From: CAYNLK01 sp964398055
GTDB taxonomy: Bacteria; Chloroflexota; Anaerolineae; 4572-78; J111
Direction of reading: 5' to 3'
DNA: 32,325 nucleotides
Assembly (NCBI GenBank): GCA_964398055.1
Contig: CAYNLK010000067.1
Location: forward strand, 1 to 32,325
Shown: positions 1-8,003 of the stretch, piece by piece
Layout of the letters: every line of letters starts with the position of its first letter
Numbering within the stretch: the stretch's first letter is position 1
The notes under the pieces: model-generated
Told to the model about the DNA's origin: nothing
The model's input: the letters and a program-made list of their open reading frames with translations, nothing else
Database searches by the model: none
Program-made: the position numbers and the translations under genes

Positions 1-132
1 CGACTCCAGTGGTATAAATTTTTCCCCGGTGTTCAAAATGTTATTGACCCTTACAACTCCGGTAACTTTTCTCCCATTCGCAAGTTTAAGCCACATCAAG
101 CCGGAAAGCAAATGAAAATATTCGGGTGGTAA
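1..132 (+). CDS. C-terminal end of an unrecognised protein (partial at window edge)
   Basis: Reading frame 1 is open from the first base to a TAA at 130-132, giving 43 residues that begin RLQWYKFFPGV and end MKIFGW. Composition is protein-like (aromatics, NVIDPYNSG, a basic FKPHQAGKQ stretch) and the frame stops just before a promoter-like site and a repeat, as expected for the end of a gene that starts outside the window. I do not recognise the family, and no motif is complete enough to suggest a function. It could be a chance open frame, since 44 codons is short. Confidence 0.5.
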   Translation, partial: RLQWYKFFPGVQNVIDPYNSGNFSPIRKFKPHQAGKQMKIFGW

Positions 133-145
133 ATTGAAGGTTGCG

Positions 146-154
146 TGTTATAAT
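146..154 (+). promoter_or_regulatory. Extended -10 promoter candidate upstream of hemW
   Basis: TG at 146-147, one base, then TATAAT at 149-154: a perfect extended -10 (TGnTATAAT). No good -35 lies 16-18 bases upstream. It sits about 150 bases before hemW, so the transcript would carry the heptad-repeat hairpin at 189-283 in its leader. Confidence 0.5.
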
Positions 155-188
155 AAGGGCAGGTTGCCGATCGCAAAGTCGCAGGGGA

Positions 189-283
189 GCAAGTCGCAAG
201 TGGCAGGTCGCAAGTGGCAAGTCGCACCCGGTGTAACTCTGTAACCTGCTACTTGCTACCTGCAACCTGTAACCTGCAACTTA
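189..283. repeat. Heptad-periodic inverted repeat A (GCAAGTS units)
   Basis: The left arm (189-226) is five tandem 7-base units of the form GCAAGTC/GCAAGTG/GCAGGTC. The right arm (243-283) is about six 7-base units of the reverse-complement type (AACCTGC, TACTTGC, TACCTGC). The arms can fold into a long imperfect hairpin with a loop around 227-242. It ends 18 bases before hemW. Repeat E at 26234-26366 has the same unit sequence; repeats at 3881, 14154 and 21706 have the same architecture with other units. Confidence 0.8.
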
Positions 284-301
284 CCGTAAGAGTAAAACAG
301 G

Positions 302-1510
302 ATGATGGAGCCTGGTTTCACCCCGTTGGGGTTATATTTGCATATCCCGTGGTGCCTTAGCCGCTGCATTTATTGCGATTTCAATACGTATGTGGCTGAG
401 GATACCGCGTTAAAGCAGCGTTACCAGGCTGCCTTGCAGCGAGAGATTCGTGAAGCCGGGGCCGCTCTGGGCCGGCCCGGCCTGGCGACGGTGTTCATCG
501 GTGGGGGCACGCCGACCACCTTACCGGCAGAGGCGCTGGTAGAACTGGTGGAAACGGTGAAATCGGCCTTTGCCCTGGAGGTCGGGGCCGAAGTAACCGT
601 TGAGGCCAACCCCGGCGACCTGACGGTGGCCCACCTGCGGGAAATTCGGCAGGGTGGGGTGAACCGCCTATCGCTGGGGGTGCAGAGTTTCAATGAAGCG
701 GAATTGCGCTTTTTGAGCCGGCGGCACCGGGCCAAGACGGCCCGGCAGGCGGTGGCGCAGGCGCGCCAGGCCGGCTTTGACAACGTCAGCCTTGATTTAA
801 TGTTCAACTTGCCGGAACAGGCCGTGGCGCAGTGGCAGGATACTCTGCAGGCGGCCATCAAACTGGCGCCGGAGCATCTGTCGCTGTACTCGCTGATTAT
901 CGAGCCGGGCACCCCGCTGGCAAGTCAGGTTGGCCGGGGACAAACGCCGCGGCCGGATGACGATGTGGCCGCGGCGATGTATGGTTGCGCCATTGACATC
1001 CTGGGGGCAGCCGGATATGTTCAGTACGAAATTTCCAATTGGGTCAAAGATGGGGCGGCGGCGGAATGGCAGACGCCGTCGTTGGCGGCGGCCCACAATC
1101 TGATTTATTGGCGCAACCAACCCTATCTGGGTTTGGGTGCCGGCGCATTCAGCACGTTCAACGGCGAGCGCTGGATGAATGTTAAGCGTCCGGCAACTTA
1201 TATCGCCCGGGTGGAGGCTGGGGGTGGTCTGGGGATAGCCCGGGCGGAGCGTAGCCGGGAGCAGCTGGATCGGGCGACGATGATCCAGGAGCACATGCTG
1301 CTGGGCCTGCGGCTGGTGCGGGAAGGGGTGAGCCTGGCCGGGTTTGCCGCCCGCTTTGGCCAGCCTTTGCTGGAGGTCTATCCGGCGGCGGTAGCGGCCG
1401 GGCTGCGCCGCGGCCTGGCTGAGTGGGTGCAGACCCCCGACGGGCCGCATCTGCGGCTGACCCGGACGGGTCGTTTTGTGGCAAATCAGGTCATCATTGA
1501 ATTTATGTAA
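302..1510 (+). CDS. hemW: HemW-like radical SAM protein (heme chaperone, CPO-like)
   Basis: The radical SAM CxxxCxxC motif is C18-L-S-R-C22-I-Y-C25, followed by DFNTY, and it directs a [4Fe-4S] cluster and S-adenosylmethionine. The GGGTPT motif and the NPGDLT and LSLGVQSF segments are typical of the HemN/HemW group. The form CxxxCxxC without the extra cysteine of HemN, and the length of 402 aa, fit HemW, which is thought to bind and deliver heme rather than oxidise coproporphyrinogen. The C-terminal third is the HemN_C-like domain. Two in-frame ATGs at 302 and 305 are possible, and neither has a strong Shine-Dalgarno. The next gene starts 15 bases after the stop, suggesting one transcript. 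No other heme genes are nearby. Confidence 0.9.
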   Translation: MMEPGFTPLGLYLHIPWCLSRCIYCDFNTYVAEDTALKQRYQAALQREIREAGAALGRPGLATVFIGGGTPTTLPAEALVELVETVKSAFALEVGAEVTVEANPGDLTVAHLREIRQGGVNRLSLGVQSFNEAELRFLSRRHRAKTARQAVAQARQAGFDNVSLDLMFNLPEQAVAQWQDTLQAAIKLAPEHLSLYSLIIEPGTPLASQVGRGQTPRPDDDVAAAMYGCAIDILGAAGYVQYEISNWVKDGAAAEWQTPSLAAAHNLIYWRNQPYLGLGAGAFSTFNGERWMNVKRPATYIARVEAGGGLGIARAERSREQLDRATMIQEHMLLGLRLVREGVSLAGFAARFGQPLLEVYPAAVAAGLRRGLAEWVQTPDGPHLRLTRTGRFVANQVIIEFM

Positions 1511-1525
1511 AATCAGGAGGGAAAC

Positions 1526-2059
1526 ATGGCCGAGCAGCAAAGTTATCAGGATTGGCTGAAACAGGAATTTGGCGAGTTGATCGACAGCCTGGCGTTGGCA
1601 GAGTTACAGAAACGATTTATGCGGTCGCGTTGGTTGGATCAGGTCCTCTGGATGGAAGGTAAGGCCAATCACGCCCGCAACTGGTACTATATCTTTCGGC
1701 TGACCGCCATCATTGGCGGGGTGATTGTGCCGGCCCTGGTCAGTTTGAATGTACAGGGCCAGGCCGCGGCCTGGGCCCGCTGGGGGGTCTTTGTCATCAG
1801 CTTGCTGGTCGCCATTAGCGTAGCCGTGGAGGAGTTTTTTCATTACGGGGAACGCTGGCGACATTATCGGCAAACAGTCGAAACCTTAAAAAGTGAAGGC
1901 TGGGCCTTTTTCCAGTTGGCCGGACCGTACCAACGCTACCAGAACCAGGCCGAGGCTTTTGCCCGCTTTGCAGCCCGGGTGGAACAGATCAACCAGCAGG
2001 AAGTCCAACTCTATATCAGCCAAATCGTGGAAGAGAAGGAGAAAGGCAAGGGGGAATAA
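1526..2059 (+). CDS. DUF4231 (SLATT-like) two-helix membrane protein
   Basis: A 177-aa protein with a charged N-terminus, two hydrophobic segments (about 57-75 and 86-103) separated by a short loop, and a long charged C-terminal helix ending in EEKEKGKGE. This helix / two TM / helix layout, with VEEFFHYGERWRHYR just after TM2, matches DUF4231 proteins. The related SLATT domains have been proposed as membrane effectors or sensors, but no function is established here. The start is supported by AGGAGGG at 1516-1522, about four bases before the ATG. It lies 15 bases after hemW and is followed closely by the UDG region, so it is probably cotranscribed. Confidence 0.75.
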   Translation: MAEQQSYQDWLKQEFGELIDSLALAELQKRFMRSRWLDQVLWMEGKANHARNWYYIFRLTAIIGGVIVPALVSLNVQGQAAAWARWGVFVISLLVAISVAVEEFFHYGERWRHYRQTVETLKSEGWAFFQLAGPYQRYQNQAEAFARFAARVEQINQQEVQLYISQIVEEKEKGKGE

Positions 2060-2064
2060 CGTGA

Positions 2065-2172
2065 ATGTTAAACCAGTCGCGAGTTTTTGATGAGGCGCGC
2101 TACGTGGAAAAGCTGCGCCGGCTGAAAGCCTCACCCCAAAAATCAAAGTGGTCGTTGAGAAAACGAGCGTAA
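2065..2172 (+). CDS. Possible 35-aa basic small protein or translational coupler
   Basis: An ATG at 2065 opens 35 codons ending at TAA 2170-2172. The product is rich in Lys/Arg, beginning MLNQSRVFDEARYVEK. A purine-rich AAGGGGG at 2048-2054 lies ten bases upstream. It starts five bases after the DUF4231 stop and overlaps the GTG start of the UDG gene (2148) by 25 bases in another frame. That arrangement would suit translational coupling. No family is recognised and the ORF may be fortuitous. Confidence 0.3.
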   Translation: MLNQSRVFDEARYVEKLRRLKASPQKSKWSLRKRA

Positions 2173-2879
2173 CTGAGCAGAATCTGGTACACGCGTCCGG
2201 CTGGCAACTGTTGCACGATGAAATTGTGAATTGCCGGGCCTGCCCGCGGCTGGTGGCGTGGCGAGAGGAAGTCGCCCGGAGCAAGCGGCGGGCTTATCGG
2301 GAGTGGGATTATTGGGGCCGGCCGGTGCCGGGCTTTGGCGACCCGCGGGCCAGGCTGCTGATTGTAGGGCTGGCCCCGGGCGCGCACGGGGCCAATCGGA
2401 CCGGGCGCATGTTCAGCGGTGACAGCTCCGGCCAGACGCTGTACGGCTCGCTCTACCGGACCGGCTTTGCCAACCAACCCCAGGCCAGCCACCGGGACGA
2501 CGGCCTCAAATTGACGGATGCCTTCATTACGGCGGTGGCTCGCTGTGCCCCGCCGGGTAACCGGCCTACCCCGGCCGAGTTGGCGGCCTGCCGGCCCTTT
2601 CTGGAACGGGAGTGGGCGTTGCTCGACGGGGTCGAGGTGGTGACGGCGTTGGGCCAACTGGCCTTTGAGGGCTGCCTGCGGCTGTTGCGTGATCACGGTT
2701 ACAAGTTTCCCCCGCTCAAATTTGGACACGGGGCGCATTACCCCCTCGACGACCTGCACCTGCTGGCGGCGTATCACCCCAGCCGGCAGAACACCCAGAC
2801 CGGCCGGCTGACCCCGGCAATGCTGGACGATGTTTTCTTGTTGGCCCGGTCGCTGCTGGGCGGGATAGCCAGTCAATGA
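2148..2879 (+). CDS. Uracil-DNA glycosylase, family 5 (UdgB type)
   Basis: Removes uracil, and in this family other deaminated bases, from DNA. Motif 1 is GLAPGAHGANRTG (residues 74-86). This has the alanine-containing form of family 5 and lacks the acidic residue of family 4. Motif 2 is HPSRQNTQTG with H210. Four cysteines (C29, C32, C133, C148) fit the [4Fe-4S] cluster shared by families 4 and 5. The length of 243 aa is normal. The start used is GTG at 2148; no ATG lies upstream in frame near a Shine-Dalgarno, and homology-type sequence begins around residue 20, so a slightly later start is possible. It overlaps the small ORF at 2065-2172. Confidence 0.88.
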   Translation: MVVEKTSVTEQNLVHASGWQLLHDEIVNCRACPRLVAWREEVARSKRRAYREWDYWGRPVPGFGDPRARLLIVGLAPGAHGANRTGRMFSGDSSGQTLYGSLYRTGFANQPQASHRDDGLKLTDAFITAVARCAPPGNRPTPAELAACRPFLEREWALLDGVEVVTALGQLAFEGCLRLLRDHGYKFPPLKFGHGAHYPLDDLHLLAAYHPSRQNTQTGRLTPAMLDDVFLLARSLLGGIASQ

Positions 2880-2949
2880 GTCGAGGTCAGCTTTGATTGT
2901 ATGAATTTAGGTAAATTGTGTCTCGTCTCATTTTCCTCTCAGAAAAGCG

Positions 2950-2997
2950 TGCTATAATTTCCTCTGTTTCGTAACACCTTAATCTATTTGGTAGATT
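2950..2997 (+). promoter_or_regulatory. Extended -10 promoter and short palindrome before the trypsin-like protease
   Basis: TG at 2950-2951, then TATAAT at 2953-2958, gives a perfect extended -10 with a poor -35. Downstream, AATCTA (2981-2986) and TAGATT (2992-2997) form a perfect 6-bp palindrome with a five-base loop in the expected 5' leader. This could be an operator or a small RNA hairpin. Confidence 0.6.
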
Positions 2998-3018
2998 GGT
3001 TTCCTCACGGGGGGGAAA

Positions 3019-3843
3019 ATGAGCGAACCTTCTACGTTTTCATCAAAGTTACAGCATCTCCGTCCGTATATTCGGAGCGGGACGCTCTTCCTCTCGGGTG
3101 TGCTGACCGTAGTCACGGCGCTCCTGCTTTATAATGTTCTCTTTCCTGCTCCACCTCAACTGACAACCAATGAGGTCAATGATTCGATTGTCCAGGCCAT
3201 GGCCTCGGCTACCCCGCCGCCAGCCTTTTCGGCGCGCGTGTACCAGATAATCCGGCCCTCGCTGGTTTTCATCCGCGCCCAAACCGCCGGCGCGAACGGT
3301 GAGCTAGAAGATGGTATTGGGAGTGGGGTTGTTATCAATGATCGGGGCGATATCCTCACCAGTTTGCACGTGGTTGCCGACGCCTCTGAAATCCAGCTAA
3401 CGTTTGCGGATGGCACTGAGTCGAGGGCGCAGGTGATTGCCTCACAGCCGGAGAATGATATCGCCGTTCTGTCTGCCCGCCGGCCTCCGGCGCAGCTTGT
3501 GCCGGCTACGCTGGGGAACCCGTATGCGATGCGCGTTGGGGACGAAGCCTTCGTTGTCGGCCATCCTCTTGGCCTGTATGGGTCGATGAGCGTGGGCGTT
3601 ATCTCCGGTTTCGACCGCTCCTTCCGCTCCCAGAACAGTGGTCGAAGATTACAAGGCTTGATTCAAATCGACGCCGCGGTTAATCCCGGCAATTCAGGCG
3701 GCCCGTTGCTTAACCGCCACGGCCAGGTAGTCGGTATTGTGGCCGCGTTGGCAAACCCAACTGAGCAAGATTTCTTTATCGGCATCGGTTTCGCCGTGCC
3801 CATCACGGTTGCGGGTGGGGCAGCCGGCTTGCCGCCGTATTAG
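3019..3843 (+). CDS. Membrane-anchored trypsin-like (HtrA/DegP-type) serine protease without PDZ
   Basis: A 274-aa protein with an N-terminal membrane segment at about residues 21-43, then a trypsin fold with the full triad: H117 in TSLHVV, D147 in ENDIAVL, S226 in GNSGGP. This is the HtrA/S1C pattern, but the usual PDZ domain is absent. The protein ends shortly after the last strand with a Gly/Ala tail, AGGAAGLPPY. The tail gives a natural-looking stop, so I read it as a genuine PDZ-less protein. The active site would lie outside the membrane. A G-rich stretch with GGGGGGAAA precedes the ATG. It has its own promoter and is separated from moxR by repeat B. Confidence 0.85.
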   Translation: MSEPSTFSSKLQHLRPYIRSGTLFLSGVLTVVTALLLYNVLFPAPPQLTTNEVNDSIVQAMASATPPPAFSARVYQIIRPSLVFIRAQTAGANGELEDGIGSGVVINDRGDILTSLHVVADASEIQLTFADGTESRAQVIASQPENDIAVLSARRPPAQLVPATLGNPYAMRVGDEAFVVGHPLGLYGSMSVGVISGFDRSFRSQNSGRRLQGLIQIDAAVNPGNSGGPLLNRHGQVVGIVAALANPTEQDFFIGIGFAVPITVAGGAAGLPPY

Positions 3844-3880
3844 AGACTCTGGAAAAAGACGCTATTCCAGTATTCCAGTC

Positions 3881-3929
3881 CGTGATGCGTGATCCGTAAG
3901 CACAATTCACGTATCACGAATCACGTTCA
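3881..3929. repeat. Heptad-periodic inverted repeat B (CGTGATN / ACGNATC units)
   Basis: Seven consecutive 7-base units: CGTGATG, CGTGATC and CGTAAGC on the left, then ACGTATC, ACGAATC and ACGTTCA on the right, with one unit between. Left and right units are reverse complements, so it folds as a hairpin. Its last base runs into an in-frame ATG at 3929 that is not the true moxR start. Confidence 0.75.
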
Positions 3930-3967
3930 TGGTTTCGCCGAACAGTAAACATCAAAGGAGTATGCCC

Positions 3968-4978
3968 ATGAATCAATACATGAAGCCCGAGAACAGAAAG
4001 CCGATGGAACGCGTCTTGTACGAAGTAAAAAAGATCATCGTCGGCCAGGACAATCTATTGGAACGGTTGGTCGTTGCCCTGCTGGCCCGCGGCCACATCC
4101 TGGTCGAGGGCGTGCCGGGGTTAGCCAAGACGATGGCCATCAAGACCCTGGCCGAAACGATTGGCGGGGAGTTCAAGCGCATCCAATTCACCCCTGATCT
4201 TGTCCCGGCCGATTTGATCGGTACCCGCATCTACAATCAAAAGACGGGTGAATTCAATACCTCGCTTGGCCCGGTCTTTACCAACCTCCTGCTGGCGGAT
4301 GAAATCAACCGCGCTCCGGCCAAGGTGCAAAGCGCCCTGCTCGAAGTGATGCAGGAGCGGCAGGTGACCATCGGGCCTGAAACCTTCCAGGTGCCGAATC
4401 CTTTTCTGGTGCTGGCCACGCAGAACCCCATCGAGGCCGAAGGCACCTATCCTTTGCCTGAAGCGCAGGTGGACCGATTTATGCTCAAAGTGCTGGTCGG
4501 TTACCCCGGCGCCACCGAAGAATTTGTCATCGTTGAACGGATGACGGGCTTGCTTCAGGCGGTGCAAAAGGTATTGACCACCGAGCAGTTGTTAGAGTTA
4601 CAGCAACAAGTAGCCAACGTGTACGTAGACCCGGCCCTCATCGAGTATGCTGTACGCCTTGTTACTGCCACCCGGAAACCGAAAGAGGTTGGCCTGCCGG
4701 AACTGGAGCCTTATATCATGTTCGGGGCCAGTCCGCGGGCCTCGATCAATCTCATCCTGGCCGCCCGAGCGCTGGCTTTTGTTCGCGGCCGTACCTATGC
4801 CTTGCCGCAGGAAGTTTTGGATATGGCGCTTGACGTAATCCGGCACCGGCTGGTGCTGTCGTACGAGGCCCTCTCCGATAATGTAACCAGCGATGATCTA
4901 TTGGAACGGATTCTTGACCGTATTCCGGTTCCAGAGGTACCTTTACATGAACCTGGCAACGTCCGCGTCTACGCCTGA
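3968..4978 (+). CDS. MoxR-type AAA+ ATPase
   Basis: A 336-aa AAA_3 ATPase. Walker A is GVPGLAKT with K54; Walker B is LLLADEINRAP with D111/E112. NPIEAEGTYPLPEAQVDRF is the MoxR signature around sensor 1. MoxR proteins act as chaperone-like ATPases for VWA-domain partners, and the three genes after it fit this. The start at 3968 is chosen because AAAGGAG (3954-3960) lies seven bases before it. The frame is open from an ATG at 3929, but that ATG is inside repeat B and an ATG at 3962 is too close to the Shine-Dalgarno. It overlaps the DUF58 gene by 32 bases. Confidence 0.92.
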   Translation: MNQYMKPENRKPMERVLYEVKKIIVGQDNLLERLVVALLARGHILVEGVPGLAKTMAIKTLAETIGGEFKRIQFTPDLVPADLIGTRIYNQKTGEFNTSLGPVFTNLLLADEINRAPAKVQSALLEVMQERQVTIGPETFQVPNPFLVLATQNPIEAEGTYPLPEAQVDRFMLKVLVGYPGATEEFVIVERMTGLLQAVQKVLTTEQLLELQQQVANVYVDPALIEYAVRLVTATRKPKEVGLPELEPYIMFGASPRASINLILAARALAFVRGRTYALPQEVLDMALDVIRHRLVLSYEALSDNVTSDDLLERILDRIPVPEVPLHEPGNVRVYA

Positions 4979-5858
4979 GCGCATTCTGCTCCGGCTCGAC
5001 TGGCAGGTCATTCGCCGGCTGGATGGGCTGTTGCAGGGCAACTATCGCAGCCTGTTTTATGGCTACGGGGTCGATTTTGCCGATTTGCGCGAATACCAAC
5101 CGGGCGATGATATTCGTTATATTGATTGGAATGTTACCGCCCGGATGAATGCGCCCTACGTTCGCCAGTACGTCGAAGATCGGGAAATCACGGCCTGGTT
5201 TCTGCTCGACCTGAGTCCCTCGATGGACTTTGGCACGGTCCCGACGCAGAGCTTGAAGCGGACGGTGCTGATCGATTTCGTCGCTACCCTGGCCCGGCTG
5301 CTGACGCGCCACGGTAATCGCGTCGGGGCGATGTTTGCCAGCGGCGGCAGCCGCGTTGAGCGAACGATCCCTGCTCGGGGCGGGCGTATCCAGGTTCTAC
5401 GCCTGGTCAACGACTTGCTCAAGCAGCCGCGCTTGCCGCAGGCTCCGTTCACCAACCTGACCCCGTTGCTGGAAGCCGGGCTGCACGCCATTAAACAACG
5501 CTCGTTGATCTTTATCATCTCGGATTTCATCAGCGAGCCGGGCTGGGAGCGGCCGCTAAAGCTGCTCAACCGGCGGCACGAAGTGGTGGCTATCCGTTTG
5601 TGGGACCCGCGTGAGCTGGAATTGCCGGACATCGGCCCGATTATTATGGAGGACGCGGAGACGGGCGAGCAGCTCTACGTGGATACGCGTGACCGGAAAT
5701 TCCGCCAGCGCTTTCAAGAAGCGGCGCGGCAGCGCGAAGTCGAATTACAGGAAACGTTCAAACGCGGCGGGGTAGACGCGCTGTCCCTCTCGACCGAAGA
5801 GGACCTGGTCCGTGCCATTGTGTGTTTTGCTTCGCTGCGGCAGCAGCGGCGGAGGTAA
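4947..5858 (+). CDS. DUF58 domain protein (MoxR partner)
   Basis: A 303-aa protein with the DUF58 core DLREYQPGDDIRYIDWN at about residues 45-61 and a degenerate VWA-like region (LLDLSPSMDFG) after it. The family is found almost always next to moxR and VWA genes; its biochemical role is unclear. The start at 4947 has AGAGG nine bases upstream and lies inside the end of moxR. A longer frame from 4893 exists but has no ribosome site. The TAA stop at 5856-5858 overlaps the next ATG, a sign of translational coupling. No membrane segment is obvious. Confidence 0.88.
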   Translation: MNLATSASTPERILLRLDWQVIRRLDGLLQGNYRSLFYGYGVDFADLREYQPGDDIRYIDWNVTARMNAPYVRQYVEDREITAWFLLDLSPSMDFGTVPTQSLKRTVLIDFVATLARLLTRHGNRVGAMFASGGSRVERTIPARGGRIQVLRLVNDLLKQPRLPQAPFTNLTPLLEAGLHAIKQRSLIFIISDFISEPGWERPLKLLNRRHEVVAIRLWDPRELELPDIGPIIMEDAETGEQLYVDTRDRKFRQRFQEAARQREVELQETFKRGGVDALSLSTEEDLVRAIVCFASLRQQRRR

Positions 5859-6877
5859 TGGATTTGCCAATGTCATTTATCTGGCCGGTGATGCTTTTGA
5901 CGCTGTTTTTGATGCCCTTGTTCGTGGGGCTGTATTTGTGGCTGCAACAGCGGCGGCGGCGACTGGTCGCGAATTACGGTATGTTTGGATTTCTGCAAGA
6001 GCCTATAGGACGCCGGCTCGGCTTGCGCCGCCACATTCCGCCGACGCTCTTTCTGACCGGGCTGGCCCTCCTGTCGGTGGCGATGGCGCGGCCCGAGATG
6101 GTCGTCCACCTGCCCCGGGTTGAAGGCACCGTTATCCTTGCCTTTGATGTTTCCGGCAGCATGGCCGCCGACGATTTGGAGCCGACCCGCATGGAAGCGG
6201 CCAAAGTCGCGGCCCGGAAGTTTGTGGAGCAGCAGCCGCCCAGCGTGCTGGTTGGAGTGGTTGCTTTTAGCGATAGCGGTTTTGCCGTGCAAGCGCCAAC
6301 GGATGATCAGGAGGCCATCCTCAGTACCATCGACCGCCTGGCGCCCCAGCTTGGCACGTCGCTGGCCAACGGAATTTTCGCTTCGCTCAATACACTTGCG
6401 GCAGAAACAAAGCCAACCTCGCGCCTCTACAGTAACCTGACCCCGACGCCCACGCCGCCGCCGACAGCCGTGCCGCCAGGGACATTCATGCCGGCCGTCA
6501 TTGTACTGCTCACCGACGGTGAGAATAATGAGACCCCCGACCCACTGGCCGCGGCGCAGGCCGCTGCCGACCGAGGCGTGCGTATCCACACGGTCGGCGT
6601 CGGCAGCGCCGCGGGGAGCACCCTGAGTATCGACGGTTTTATCATTCACACCCAGCTCAATGAAGCGCTGTTACAGCGTATTTCGGAGCTTACCGGCGGT
6701 AGCTACTACAACGCCGAAAATGAGGAAGAACTGGTTACAATTTACCAAAACTTCGATACGCAATTGGTGATTAAACCGGAGAAAATGGAAATCACCTCGA
6801 TTTTTGCTGGGGCCAGCATCCTGGTCTTGATGATGGGGGGAACATTTTCGCTCCTGTGGTTCAGCCGCTGGCCGTAA
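5858..6877 (+). CDS. BatA-like membrane VWA-domain protein 1
   Basis: About 339 aa. Two N-terminal membrane helices (roughly 8-28 and 58-75) flank a basic QQRRRR loop. A VWA domain follows with MIDAS motif DVSGSM (D97) and a later LLTDGENN, and a C-terminal membrane helix ends the protein. This is the BatA layout, in which the VWA domain faces outside and is anchored at both ends. A Thr/Pro-rich insert (TPTPTPPPTAVPPG) interrupts the domain just before the LLTDG strand. The start is ambiguous: GGAGG (5851-5855) is two bases before ATG 5858 and fourteen before ATG 5870. Confidence 0.87.
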   Translation: MDLPMSFIWPVMLLTLFLMPLFVGLYLWLQQRRRRLVANYGMFGFLQEPIGRRLGLRRHIPPTLFLTGLALLSVAMARPEMVVHLPRVEGTVILAFDVSGSMAADDLEPTRMEAAKVAARKFVEQQPPSVLVGVVAFSDSGFAVQAPTDDQEAILSTIDRLAPQLGTSLANGIFASLNTLAAETKPTSRLYSNLTPTPTPPPTAVPPGTFMPAVIVLLTDGENNETPDPLAAAQAAADRGVRIHTVGVGSAAGSTLSIDGFIIHTQLNEALLQRISELTGGSYYNAENEEELVTIYQNFDTQLVIKPEKMEITSIFAGASILVLMMGGTFSLLWFSRWP

Positions 6878-6915
6878 GGTTGCCGGCTCATGGAGAAGGA
6901 GATTGGAGGTAGTCA

Positions 6916-7968
6916 ATGACCTTGCTGTGGCCCGGGTTCTTGTTGTTGCTAGGGTTAATCCCGCTGATCGTGGCGCTCTATATTTGGATGCTGCGTCGAC
7001 GACGGCGTTTTGCGGTGCGNNNNNNNNNNAGCCTGGCTTTAGTCCGCCAGGCGCTGCCGAACTATTCCCGTTGGCGGCGTCATCTTCCCTTTGCCCTGTT
7101 CCTCCTGGCTCTGGCCGGCCTGGTGATTGCCCTGGCCCGGCCGGCCGCGATCGTGAGCGTGCCCACCGGCCGGGCAACCATCATTCTGGCGATGGATGTC
7201 TCCAGGAGTATGTGCTCGACCGATATTGCCCCCACCCGGCTGGAGGTTGCCCAGGCTGCCGCCCTGTCGTTCATTCGTCGCCAGGAGGCCAGCACTCAGA
7301 TTGGCATCGTCGCTTTCGCCGGTTACGCCGAGCTGATCCAGCCGCCCACCACTGATCAGGAAGTCCTGGAAGACGTCGTCATGAGCCTGACCACAGGGCG
7401 TAGGACGGCCATTGGCAGCGCTATACTTAAATCGCTCGATGCCATTGCCGAAATAGACCCAAATGTTGCGCCGAGTGTAACCGGTACAGCGACCGGGGTC
7501 ACCCCAACGCCGGTGCCGAAAGGGATGTATGCGCCGTCCATCATCGTCTTACTCACCGATGGGGCCAGCAATCAGGGCCCGTGGCCCCTGGACGCGGCCC
7601 AGCAAGCCGTTGACCGGGGAGTGCGGGTCTATACCATCGGGTTTGGCACCGAGCACGGGGGTAGTATGGATTGCAGCGGCTTCTTTCTGGGGGGCAGCGA
7701 TCCATTTGGCGGCGGCCAGCAATTTGGCGGCGGCGCCTTTCGCCGGGGGATCGATGAGGAAACGCTCCAGGAAATTGCGGATATGACCGGTGGAACCTAT
7801 TACTCGGCTGAGAGCGCCGGTGAGCTGCAAGACGTTTTTCGGAGTCTCCCAACATACTTGATGACCAGGCACGAGACTATGGAAATCAGCGTTCTATTTG
7901 CGGCCATCGGCGCGCTGCTGGCCGCCCTGGCCATTGGCCTGTCGTTGCTCTGGCACCCCTTGCCCTAG
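6916..7968 (+). CDS. BatA/BatB-like membrane VWA-domain protein 2 (contains a 10-N assembly gap)
   Basis: Paralogue of the gene before it, with the same layout: two N-terminal helices around a MLRRRRRF loop, a VWA domain with MIDAS DVSRSM (D94) and LLTDGASNQ, and a C-terminal helix. It also carries a shorter Thr/Pro insert before LLTDG and a Gly/Phe-rich segment around GGSDPFGGGQQFGGG. GGAGG just upstream of ATG 6916 supports the start. Ten Ns at 7020-7029 fall after residue 34; the frame is kept across them, but the true missing length is unknown. The gene is the last of the moxR cluster. Confidence 0.85.
   Translation: MTLLWPGFLLLLGLIPLIVALYIWMLRRRRRFAVXXXXSLALVRQALPNYSRWRRHLPFALFLLALAGLVIALARPAAIVSVPTGRATIILAMDVSRSMCSTDIAPTRLEVAQAAALSFIRRQEASTQIGIVAFAGYAELIQPPTTDQEVLEDVVMSLTTGRRTAIGSAILKSLDAIAEIDPNVAPSVTGTATGVTPTPVPKGMYAPSIIVLLTDGASNQGPWPLDAAQQAVDRGVRVYTIGFGTEHGGSMDCSGFFLGGSDPFGGGQQFGGGAFRRGIDEETLQEIADMTGGTYYSAESAGELQDVFRSLPTYLMTRHETMEISVLFAAIGALLAALAIGLSLLWHPLP
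7020..7029. other. Assembly gap of 10 Ns
   Basis: Ten undetermined bases inside the second VWA gene. A round number of Ns usually marks a scaffold join rather than a measured gap. The reading frame continues on both sides. Confidence 0.99.
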
Positions 7969-8003
7969 CCGCAGCGCCAAGCGGTCTTACGTTTGCCATC
8001 CAT

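Noticed and set aside
189..283. CRISPR array
   Set aside because: Units are 7 bases with no spacers and no cas genes are present.
1526..2059. An anti-phage or conflict-system effector based on the SLATT-like domain
   Set aside because: No nucleotide-signal synthase or other defence gene is adjacent; the neighbours are housekeeping genes.
3929..3967. Longer N-terminus for MoxR from ATG 3929
   Set aside because: That ATG is the end of heptad repeat B, and the Shine-Dalgarno fits ATG 3968.
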